Below, piece by piece: positions 31,365-42,266 of a DNA stretch of 64,000 nt. Source of the DNA: Clavelina lepadiformis (Eukaryota > Chordata > Ascidiacea > Aplousobranchia > Clavelinidae); the NCBI RefSeq assembly GCF_947623445.1, contig NC_135245.1, forward strand, positions 19,847,501-19,911,500, given 5' to 3'. A program made the translations under genes and the position numbers. Positions within the stretch are counted from its first letter, which is position 1. Every line of letters begins with the position of its first letter. The notes beneath the pieces are model-generated. The model did no database searches and was not told the origin of the DNA. It saw only the letters and a list, made by a program, of their open reading frames with translations.

Positions 31365-32067
31365 TCACACTGCTATTGCTGATCTTGTTGCGCCACGTGA
31401 CCCCTTAACTATGCCACAGGCAGCGCCTATTAAAGCGTTCAACTTTCTCTCCGGTATATGTAAGACTTCACATATTCTAGGTTGTTTGCTTTCGATTTCG
31501 TGGCAGATGTTGAGCATCTGTTGCTTGAAAATTGCTTCTTGTTGCTGATGAGTGATGACCATTGGACCTCCCGCATTCGTTTGCAAAATCATTCATCAGT
31601 TTCTGAAGGACATTGATCAAGGAAAAGTTCTCTGGAATAGATCCTTTAATTGTTCTCCAACTTCCGCGCTGTCATTTAATGCTCTGATGAACCGTCCTTG
31701 ATCTCGATATTTTTCTGAGATAGTCGGATAGAAAAATGTAGTCAATAGAAGACGTGCTGTTTCTATAATGCCGCTTTGTGATTCGGGGTAAGAACAGTTT
31801 GCTAGGAATTATAAACGCGCAAACTGTATACTCTGGCAAAACTTTGCCAACAACACTGAGCAAAGACATATCTCTGCAGTTGTTACAATCACCCTTACCA
31901 ATTTTTACGATCTCTGCGTGTCTCATGCTTGGGTATTCCAACATTTGCACAGGACCAGGGATGACGTCACTTTCGGGAATCAACCAGGGATGCCGTCCAA
32001 ACCAGGAGCTTTTCGAGAAGCTGGTCTTGCCATCTTTCAGCTTCTCCAGACTTGGCAATTTTATCAT
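31365..32067 (-). mobile_element. Broken LINE fragment (reverse transcriptase N-terminal part)
   Basis: The frame ending at 31672 reads MSLLSVVGKVLPEY and then RNSTSSIDYIFLSDYLRK. These fit the reverse-transcriptase block RGISLLSVxGKVL and RSTIDxIFxxRQLxEK common in metazoan LINEs. The YxDD region and the endonuclease are absent. A second open frame (31365-31592) follows and may be unrelated tail sequence. Truncated and inactive. Confidence 0.6.
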
Positions 32068-33112
32068 CCGTGAACAACTTTAGTGTTTTGCATGTGATGA
32101 ACTGTCTGAAGGGGACGAACGCTTTTAGAGCAAATACAGTTGTTTTTAAGGCTCAGATCTAAAGCTCATTAATCGCCAGCGTTTGAAGTATATTCGGTTT
32201 CATCAGTTATATTTCGAAGTTATTTGCAAAACAACCTTTTGCGTGCTCGGAAGTTGGTCTGTTTCCTCGATACTCCGCCTACTCCCCTTTTATAGATGTT
32301 AATGTGCAGTTGTCTTGCTATCGATGGCAGCTTGGAGCGGTTGTAAGTTTTCTATGATCCAGTTATTTTCTGCGGCTTTAGGCAGTCCTATTTTATCGGG
32401 CTGAGGATACATAGACATAAAATCGATTGACAGTTAAGATAGGTTCAGACATACGTAGCCTACAAGCAGACGACGGCCACATCAGTAAAAACTGGCAGGA
32501 TGGGTGTCTAGTTTACGAAAGGGCCTGCTAACCCAAGCAGTTGAGCTAGCGATCAGTCAACTTTTAGATCAAGGTCGGTAAGGATTATAAGGCTACCTTA
32601 GCTATAAATGGTATAAAAATCTACATTTATTATGCTCGTATAATATGATTAAAGACTTGAAGGAAGAAAAACACCGGTATATGTCTGACATCACAGGCCA
32701 TTAATACTGCGAGTTAATCTTTTGTAACTGCAAGCTCAGATGACCCTAAATTACTGGAACATTTATGGCTCCCGTGAAAAGAAAACTTTTCATAGATACA
32801 AGTCGAGTTATGATAAAAATCTATGTTTCAAAAACAAACACTAAATTTCAGCTTAATTACATTCAAGAAAATGATGCACGGACACTCGAGCTCCAAGTCG
32901 ACCAAGAGCAAACACAGTCAGACATCCGTCAGTCAGACACAGTTAGGCGTTTACATGTTTTAATTGTACAAAGTAATATTTAAACTCAAGCAAGTCTGAG
33001 TGGTTCTGGATTTGCCACTGAGTTTAACATCTGAGCACAAAGCAGTGTAAGTGCTTAGAACAAATAACATAATAACATCAACAGACGCAGGTTTTTTAAC
33101 ACCTGCACTACA
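32068..33112. other. Intergenic region 3' of the RNase L-like gene
   Basis: Likely holds the 3' UTR of the minus-strand kinase-KEN gene at its right end. No other gene or repeat was recognised; an open frame at 32765-32983 shows no family motif. Confidence 0.5.
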
Positions 33113-36100
33113 TTACCTTGAAGGTAACTTGATGTTGTTACGTTTCAAAAGCTCAAACAAATGAGCTAAGAGATGCGGGTAGGGTCCAACTAATGAATCC
33201 AAGAAAGTGTCATAATTGCAGTGACCAATGCCAGAATAACCGAGGACTTCTTTAGAAATCTTCTTCTTCTCATTTATATGAGCATCCTTTGAGTAAAATA
33301 TTTCCAGATTTCAATTCTTATGAAATAACGAGCGACCAGGTTATAATCAAGTCGATAATGAAGTCACTTAGTTGGGTCAATTTAAAACAAGTTTTCAGCT
33401 CATAGTGCAATATTTAATATCAGACTTAATACATATATCGTATTTGCAGCATTATACCGATGCTATGTGGAAGAACAATACAGTTATGATCATACAAATG
33501 GTTGTTACATGTTAATGTTACATGACATACATTAATATTACATGCTTGCATGATGTATCTTTCAGTTAAACAAAACAAACGTACCATATCCCTTATAATT
33601 TTAACAAGGTCAAAGATGTCTTCACATTTTGAGATTGAAAACTTTTTCTTTTCTTCTTTCAAGGGAGTAGGAATATTTTCAAGTTTAATTTCAAATTCTT
33701 TTTTCTCTTTGTCATCAATATCAAATGTTACTAACGCCGAATCAAAAAATTTCACAGTTGTTTCGAATTTTTTTGACTTTTTTCGTTCATCACGCAAAAA
33801 ATCATCGGCAGTCTGTAAAAGCACATTCCAATGTTTCTCTTTATAAATAATACATTTATCAGCAAACTACATCATCATCAAGCAACAAACATAGGAAAAA
33901 CACTGTAGGTAATAAATCAATAATTACCCAGTAAAAATTTATTTTTTCATCAGAGTTCCAAAACAAAGGATGATTAAAGACTTCTTCTATGCTTGGACGC
34001 TTTGTAGGATCTACTTGCAACATGCTCTTTATGAGGATAAAAGCAAGCACTTTGTGTTCTTCAGTTGGAAAACCTAGAAAATTGAATATAAAGTGATTTC
34101 AGTTGCCATAAAGACGAAGCTTTGGCTGACAAAAAACGATCTAATGCTTAAAAAATTTCAATGTTTACCAAAACATTCAAGAAAAACTTCAAAGGAAGGT
34201 GGTTTCTCATCTTCAATGTTGGAAAGCTGTTTGGCATAAGTTTTGCCAAACGGATGTTTACCGCTAGTAAAAATATTGAAAAATAGAACGCCAAGGGAAA
34301 ATATATCTGCTGATTTTTTCTGCAAGAAAAAATCTTTTTAGACACTTTTGCTGTTTCTGTAAATGACTGACTCTGACTTTTTAAACTTACCCAAGAAGTT
34401 GAGTTTTGATTATCCACTGGATGATGCTCTGGAGCCATGTATGTAACTGTGCTGTGGGAGGTGGTGGGCGCGCTTGACTGACCAAGATCTAAGACTTTAC
34501 TCAAACCAAAGTCGCTGACTTTTACCACCAGATCACAACCATCTTCTCGAATCAAGAAATTCTTTGGTTTGATATCTCGGTGAACTAAGAAAAGAACAAC
34601 ACGCATTGATTACAGTTCTGGTTCCTGACTTATTCCAACATACTACAGTCTATGAAGAAAACCTGAAGAGTGTAGGGACGTTAGTAGGGATATTTGTAGG
34701 GACATTACGGCATTTCACATTTCAAAAAACTCATAACTTTGGCATCGCAGCAACATTTAGAAGTCAAAGATTTGCGGAGGCACTGGTTATCTTAACTTAT
34801 GCTATTCGGTCTTAGTTTACCTGCCGAATTAATGATCTGACTCCGTGGTTGCGTGCGGTTAGAAATCTCCAACCTTAACGTGTTACTACTGCTACTAGCC
34901 GAAAGCTATTACGATTAACAGATACAGTGTATCAGAAAACAATCCTTTATTGTAGGAACTGTACAGGTTCCGATTAACGTAATACGTTCGTACGATTCGA
35001 TATCTCTCTGTCTGCGCTGCTACTCGCATATTAGCACGAGTTTATACAGCGGAGCGATGTGAGCGGAAGTATTCAACAAAATATACACAAATAGGTCAGA
35101 AATCGCAAACGATAAACTAAGCGTTGGGCAATGGGGATTATACACAGTTTAAACTCGGATGCTATGAAATCACCTGGTAACGTACTAAACGGCGCTTTCA
35201 CATAAAGTTGTTTAGGGAAAGTTTCCAAATATTAAGCGACAATTGCAGTTTCATCAACAAACAACATTTCAATAAACAACTGGCGAATACTTTCCCACGA
35301 ATGATATATTGGTATCGGATGTGGCTCCCAAGCCACTACAGATTTAATATAATTCTTCATTGAATAACCTGCACTTAGAGGCCTTGACAAGCTTCTACCG
35401 AGCAAAACGGAAATTAAAAAAATTGATCTTCATATGAAACAAAAATGAAAGAAAATGTCAAGACAAATGGATTTTCACCATGGTCAGGAATTTAAAAATA
35501 TTGACCACAGAAACAGCTCACAGCATGTACGAGGACAAACCACACTATCACCGCTAGAGGGCAGTGTTTTTACTCTAGCTTCATTTATTCGATCATTGCT
35601 AAGCATTAACATCCATTTTAATGAAAAGAAATCATCAAACTTAATTGACTATTAGAGGGCAAAGTGATAGATAGTGATAGACTTCTCTTACAATCTTCCC
35701 ACTAAAGCATCTTCATCATACACTTTAATGTGCTTTAAGTTACTTAGTGAGATCCAGCTCCAGGTTGACATGGTGGAGTACCCTGGGGCCCAGTTTGATG
35801 GGGACACTTTCATTGGTAAACATTTTATAACTAGATTAAAGCCAGTATGTTAAATACTTGGACAAAAACTTAAGTAACAGCGACGGCTTAAAGAAAGATA
35901 GCACCACTATAAAAATCATATATATAGGCTTAATCTTGCGATTGCAACTCCAAAATATTAAAAACAATAAACAGGTTCTAGTGCCATACTTGTCAAATGA
36001 AAATGGTAAGGCTGTTGTCTATTACACGCTGTTATGCAGGCATTGTGATTACTGATTACATATTAACAAAATAAGCTTGCATCTTTGGCTCCAAATTTTT

Positions 36101-39100
36101 AGTTCAAATCATTAAGTGATAAATGTGAAGTATTTTTCTCGGAGAATATTGCTCTGCATGCTCCATTGCTTTCAAAATGTGTAGAGTGCAAAAATTTGCT
36201 TTGCAAGAGTTGTTTGAAAAACTGCTTAAAAGGCCTTGAAATGAACATATTCTTATATTTACAATTACTTGCACTTGCAATTTGGATAAAGCTTTCATAG
36301 TAGCTTCACATAGCTTTCACTTAATATTGTAATGGTTACAGCTGATACAATTTCACAAACAAGAAAACACAATAAATGAAAAAGACATGAAAACACCAAA
36401 ACTTGGTTTGTGAGGGGTATCGTCCCCCTCCCAAAATACGCTAGAGTTTGATAAATCTAATATCTATAATAGATATTTCTTGAGTCATTGACCTGTGCAG
36501 CCAATTTTCGATCAGTTTTGTTTTAGAAAAACAACATTTTTCAGTGCATTTTAAAGCCGTTAACGCCAAGTACGCAATGTAAATTAAATACTTGGAAAAG
36601 TAAAGATTAAATAAAGGCAAAATTTTAACTTTGATGAACATTTTCGCACATTGCAGTGTGTTTCATTTGTGGCACAAAAGCAGCCGATCAGAAAAAAAGT
36701 GGTGAAAAAAGCCCTTTAACTCTCATCAAAACCTGACCCTGCCAGGATCCACTTGATACGGCTCAAGAATGCACTCATACACCAAAGCCTCCAACTTTTG
36801 ACTTGAGACATGCATTATCGAGTAATCATCTGCTAAGACCAAAAACAATGAAAAATTGACTCAATCTCTACATGGATTGAAGTTGGGAGAAAGGTACAAT
36901 GATCAAAACAAAAGCATGTTCACCGTGGATCGGACACGGAAGTATTATAATACCCATAGAAATGATTTTAAGAAACAAACTCATACGCATAGCACAATTA
37001 GAAGGTGGTTGCCTCGAGGATGACCATTTTGTTACCATTACCATTTTCGGTACCAAGTCATGGCAAAGAAACAAATACCGCAAAGCGTTAAGCAGGCAAA
37101 AAATGCCCTGAGAGGTTATTGAAAAATTTATCCTTGCAAATTGTCAAAATGACAGTTGTTAGAATAGGGTGAGATGCACCAATCCTCTTCCACAGAAACA
37201 AAATATTAGTCGAATTAGTTTCAAGCAATGTCAGTAAGCTCTTTGGTGCTTTTTCTTTGTTTTTAACTGTTAGGAAAATTGGAATAATGATCTTTTTAAC
37301 TTTGCTACCACACACAAGGAATACCCTAAACCATCATTTTATTCATTATCTTCAAATAACTCATCTGATCACTAAGAAAGAAACGAGATAGAAGGAAGAA
37401 AACTATTGCAAATAAACCTTTTTGAAAAATAAAGTTTTCATATCAATGGAACAGAGAAAGAAAGTCTTACTCATGTTGCATTCCATGTGAAGATTGTAAA
37501 TCCCTGTTGCTGCTTGCTCACACAACTCCAGCAGTGTAGTCTTATACTTTTTGCTTCCATCTTCCATTGACCAGTACTAAAAATACATCACATAACAACA
37601 AAGTGCCAAATACAAAATAAAAACAATGATATGAAGAGTTTTTTCCATCAGCTTTTCCTCTCAAAAGAGTCACAAAAGAATTTATCCCAGCTCAAATTTA
37701 ATTTAATCGATTTCCAGAATAGCAAACACCATTCATGTCGTGTCAATGCTCAAAAATCCATTTTTAAGAAGTTGAATAAATGCCTCAGTTTAAAGTCCAG
37801 CTATACAGTTATAGCATAACAGCATTAAAAATATAATTTCAAAGAAAGAAAATATTGAAATTAAAACATCTACAAACTGATTTTCAATGACAAACGAAAC
37901 TACCTCTAAAAGGTACTGAGTATAAACGTTTAACGAATGACTAAGTTTAAATTTCAAGCAAAACTCAAAGCCTGAACGAAATTTCCTGTCGAGTTTGATA
38001 GCGTTCAAGATCTGACATACCATGTCACATTTGACATGACCAGTAACAAAAAGTTTATGCACACAGCAACGGACTCACAACTTGCTCAAAGTTGAACAGT
38101 AAGTTGGAATCTTACTATAGACACTTGGTCTCTATTTAGCATTCACACAGTACATAGTGCTCGAATAAACGCACAGCTATAAACAGATTAATTTACAATT
38201 TTACATTAATTTACAATGCAAGCAAGGCACATCACTCCTTACTAGTGCTTTGTAGCTAACCAACTTAACAGTAAGAGCTAAAAGTCAGCAGGTTGTAATA
38301 AAGACTAGTGAAATAAGTAAAATACAGATTTATGAATTTAACCAGGTCAAAGTCACTTTGAAGAAGTCCACATTATAATATTGCCTGGGCCAAGAGGAAC
38401 AAATATATCCGGCTCGGTCTCACCATGATATCAAACTTAAACTTGTAAAAGGTATTTTTGATCGGAAAATAATTAATCCAGGGGATTCTTAAACACCAAG
38501 TGACTCTTTTGCAAAGAAAAAGAACAGAATTATTCAACATATATATTAATGGTATGGCTAGCATACCTCATCAATTGTGCCGTCACAAAGTTCCATGTAA
38601 AATGAAATGTCACTGTCCTCCTTTAAAACATAACATATTTTACAAGCAGCAAGTGTTTTACCGTCTACTACTTTCTTACCACTGAAATGCAGATCTGTTC
38701 ATGAATAGGAAGTAGTATTCTAGGCCAATTATTTTAAATACATACTAAATCTAGGTTCTGCAATTGCTAGATTGCGAGCGCAACAACATCTTTATAAATG
38801 ATCTATCTTATTAAACTGAGTTAGAGTTTTCAGTCATTAAGTTCAAATGTGTTGTCAGATGAAACGGGGCCATAGACGTCATTGCCTATAGTTCAAGCAG
38901 TGCGCACTGATGGTTTGGCATGATTGCCTTTATCCTCGGACTGCTTGAAATTTTTCAGATTGTGCAAATTTGAATATTTGTAGCAACGATTCCAACAAAT
39001 CAGGCAGTTCTAAGCAAGAAACAAGGAACACTCTACTATAAAGATTCTTTAAAATAAGCAAATTTGATTCTACTTTATTCATTACAACACCAACCAAGTG

Positions 39101-40033
39101 AGTTCAAACACGGTTTAACAGACACAGAGTAACAAACAAACCATCAGTCAAGAAAACATAACCTTTTTGGCGGAGATAATTATATCTGTAAACTATATAT
39201 TGTATATATGCTATTAGTTAGGAAAATAGAGCTTACATCCGGCTTATCTGAGTCATAATACTGGATGACGTTGTCAGGAGGATGAGCTCCTCGGGTGATT
39301 CTCTTGAATGATTCTAGCTCATTTTCAATATTCTTGTACGCACTCTTTCTAACGCACTTCTCAACAATTACGGTTCCGTCCCTTTTGGAACACCTGCAAT
39401 GAAATTATTTAAACCAATCTGTGGCCATACACCAGTAGTATATGAGCTTAACACAGCACGTGGACTGTGTGGAACAATAATCAGTATCAGTAACTAAACT
39501 AAATTTTGGTCTAGTGTAGAAGTGCACAACCACAGGATGCATTTGTATACTAGATCTCAACTACTCACATTGTGACGTCATCTAGTTGTGCACTTCTACA
39601 AAAGACTTTACTTAATATAATAATTAATATAATAATACCTAAATTTACTTAATATAATAACAACATCACGTACTTGTAAATACGAGCAAATGCTGTTTCC
39701 TTAAACGGTTTTGAATCTTCTCGAAGAAAAAGCTTTCCAATATGTCCTATAATATGAAAATAAAAATTGTGGCATCTTTTCAATACTTTAGGCCAGGATA
39801 GGGCAGTCAGGCAATATGGTTGTACTTTTACGTAACCTGCTACAGGTGTCCAGTTAGCAAAATTATACTGTACTTCCATTTTACAATTACAAAAACGTAG
39901 GAATCTATGTACCTGGTGCCGCATTTTTTTGGTCCATTATCTGATTCTGTCATCGGCGTACCATTAACTAACACATCAAAATACTCTTTAAACCTGTTTT
40001 TCATAGGTTGTATTGAACGCGTTTTTCGAGCCT
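33113..40033 (-). CDS. Protein kinase with C-terminal KEN ribonuclease domain (RNase L/IRE1 family), 5' end not identified
   Basis: Coding exons in order: 39913-40033, 39674-39775, 39237-39393, 38567-38620, 37471-37576, 34391-34584, 34169-34319, 33928-34073, 33585-33812, 33113-33286; joined in phase to 476 residues. Kinase: IGKLFLRED at the N-lobe, probable ATP lysine in VIVEK, hinge [35 protein letters not shown], and HPLFW at the end, as in IRE1 and RNase [22 protein letters not shown] keeps the D, R and H spacing of the RNase L active site (D661, R667, H672); [11 protein letters not shown] matches the IRE1 KEN end. Role by family: dimer-dependent RNA cleavage in stress or antiviral response. 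No ankyrin repeats or lumenal domain were found upstream. The acceptor at 39775 was chosen for phase; one at 39746 looks stronger but breaks the frame. Confidence 0.88.
34585..37470 (-). other. Large intron of the kinase-KEN gene
   Basis: A 2.9-kb intron between the segment ending NLHMEC and the HRD exon, far longer than the other introns here. Apart from the orphan exon-like block and a possible old LTR stretch near 34.9-35.1 kb, nothing was recognised. Confidence 0.6.
35748..35815 (+). other. Orphan exon-like block inside the kinase intron, opposite strand
   Basis: A GC-richer 68-base block with an acceptor (TTACTTAG|TG) and donor (TTCATTG|GTAAAC) on the plus strand. It reads [19 protein letters not shown] in one frame. 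It lies in the 2.9-kb intron of the minus-strand kinase gene. No other exon of such a gene was found nearby, so it may be a relic or an exon of a nested gene. Confidence 0.3.
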
Positions 40034-40616
40034 CTAAAACACCATTTTAACAAAAAATACATGAGTGTATGATTTAAAAATTATCTCATAACCCTAATTT
40101 TCAATCTGCCAAAAACCAACACCCTATCTCCATTCTCCACTGTAACCCCTCAAATTCGGAGAAGACGGGTTGCCAAATTAATTTTTGTCAACCCGGAGAA
40201 ATTACAATGGAAAATTGCCAGACAAAGGGGAATCCCAATTACATGGCGTCAAGCAAACGCCACCATTAAAATCACAAATCAAGCAACACTCCTTTTCCAT
40301 TTTCACATATCTCAAAAAAAACTTGGCGCAAAAGTACAAGAATACACAGAAATGTAGGCGAGAAAAATTTCCATTATTGTCTGATAAAATTTACGTTGTC
40401 AAAATTTGTCAAATTTCGGACTCTGTGGGATGCGCTGTGTTAGATTTTTACTAAATTAATTGCCATCATCGGCGAGATAAATTCTTCATAAAATTGGCAA
40501 TATCACGTTTGTTTTCATCGGTAAATTTTGAGCGGAGCTGTGCATCATACACCGGGGTCGAGTTGGTTGTGCATTTGTACACTAGGAACTAATGTTGTAA
40601 TGACTCCAGTCATGGT

Positions 40617-40915
40617 TTTAAATTACTTGACTTGAGTCGAGTCAATGCTTGAAATGACTTGACTCGAGTCTCGGAAAGTAAGTTGACCAAGTCATTAAAT
40701 CTTAGTTGTTAATTTATCGACCAACTGAATTACAGACATTTGATTTCGATGCGAACGATCGGTTAATGTGCAGCCAATGGCATGACTTGATTTGACTTGC
40801 AGTATACTTTAGCTTGACTTGACGTGAGCCAATTAGTAATTTGACTCAACTTGACTTAAGTTAACTTTCAAAATCACAAGATTTGACTCAAGTTTAAAAA
40901 AAATTCCTTGGTTAC
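40617..40915. repeat. Degenerate GACTTGA/GAGTCAA repeat
   Basis: Many interspersed copies of GACTTGA, GACTCGAGTC and TTGACTCAA in both orientations, such as ACTTGACTTGAGTCGAGTCA. This is a low-complexity, partly palindromic array of a kind seen in many marine animals. No ends could be set. Confidence 0.6.
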
Positions 40916-41601
40916 AGGCTTACAGCACAGCTAAGAACACATCTCATGCGTTCTTATGGCGTTGAAACTGTACGGCAGCTGCTGTGTAGAAAAAGCACGA
41001 AGTATGTCTTACCGTCATTTGTCATTGAGACAATTTTTGCTGTTCAGTGTATTTTTAAACATTAGGTTTTTGTACAAGCATAAGAATGCTCGATCAGTGT
41101 CCAATTTGAACTTACCGAGAAATGTTCTTCATTGATCAAAAGTCGATAGTTGACAGAAGAATAAACTCAATTATAGCCATAAAGTTTTTGATTGAAGTTG
41201 CAATTATAATTACTTTATTAAGTGTTTCAAAGAAGATTCGTAGCAAATACTGTAGCCTGCTTTGTGCAACTGCTAAAACTCAAAAGGGCAACACGTTATG
41301 AGGATTCATGCAATCTACGAACTCTAGATGTCGCACAGGAGTACACCAATACTGTGAACGCAACGAGCCAGCAATCCAGGATTTTGTTTATTATCGACCA
41401 CATTAGTTGAGTGGGATTGACAAAATAATAAATGAATCTGAAGAAACATGACTTATTAAAATGATCACATTCGCACAGAACTCGTGAACAAATCACTAAA
41501 TAGGTCACGGATAAAGATAACGGAAGTGGAAGAAGAGGAATAATCTCCACACAAGAAATTCTGTCCCAGCGGCAAAGTGAGGAAAGTAAATAAATAAAGA
41601 T

Positions 41602-41649
<48 letters not shown>

Positions 41650-41650
41650 A
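41602..41650. repeat. (AAAT)n microsatellite
   Basis: About twelve uninterrupted copies of the tetranucleotide TAAA. Confidence 0.95.
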
Positions 41651-42266
41651 GATTATTTACAGATAATAGATAAAAATTTTTTATTTGTTTTGAACAAATT
41701 ACTAACAAATATTCTTTCTAAAACTACTTTCTTGCAATCATAACAGGCAAGCAGCAATGACGGCAGCTTGCAGTAATATATCCAGCAGAAGGAATTTGTT
41801 CATTGCAAATGTCACGTTCAACTACATTGCATTATGACATCAGGTTTCATCCTACTGCGAATGATTACGAAAGCAGTAGGCAACAAACGGTATCAGCTAC
41901 ATTCAAATTTAAGTGAAGATTTTTCATTTGGCACTAAACTGCATATTTTGTATTTTCGGAAAGATCATTTTTGGCCGCGTGACGTTTCCATGTTGGATTG
42001 TTTTCAAAGTTATGTTTCGTCATATTTTGACTTTTTCCGTCAATATACGCAACGATGCTCTCTTGTGATAACAGTTAAGCACAGGATCAGTAACAATTGT
42101 CTCTTCACCTGACACTTTATACGATCAATTCCAGCAGTCTTTTGACCGGCGTAGGTTTGCATTTGGCCCAAGGTTTAACTCAACCTGAACAATCAAACCA
42201 TTTGAAGTTAGAAGTTAAAACTCATGGAAATGTTTCTTCGCAACATTCACAATTCCACTTTGAAGC

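Larger units (their letters stand above)
40034..42266. other. Region between kinase-KEN and TNFR-A genes
   Basis: Should hold the start of the kinase-KEN gene and the 3' UTR of TNFR-A, but neither could be defined. Contains the two simple repeats listed separately. No further conserved exon was found on either strand. Confidence 0.5.

Noticed and set aside
34881-35060. Possible solo LTR-like fossil in the kinase intron
   Set aside because: Has a TG-like edge and a poly(A)-signal-like motif in reverse, but no matching second edge or target duplication was found.
36738-36829. Exon-like block on the minus strand ([16 protein letters not shown]) in the big kinase intron
   Set aside because: It has acceptor and donor signals but enters in phase 1 and leaves in phase 0, so it cannot sit between the flanking kinase exons, which already join perfectly.
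41834-42112. Plus-strand open frame of 92 residues just 3' of TNFR-A
   Set aside because: No motif or splice context; lies in presumed 3' flanking DNA of the minus-strand gene.
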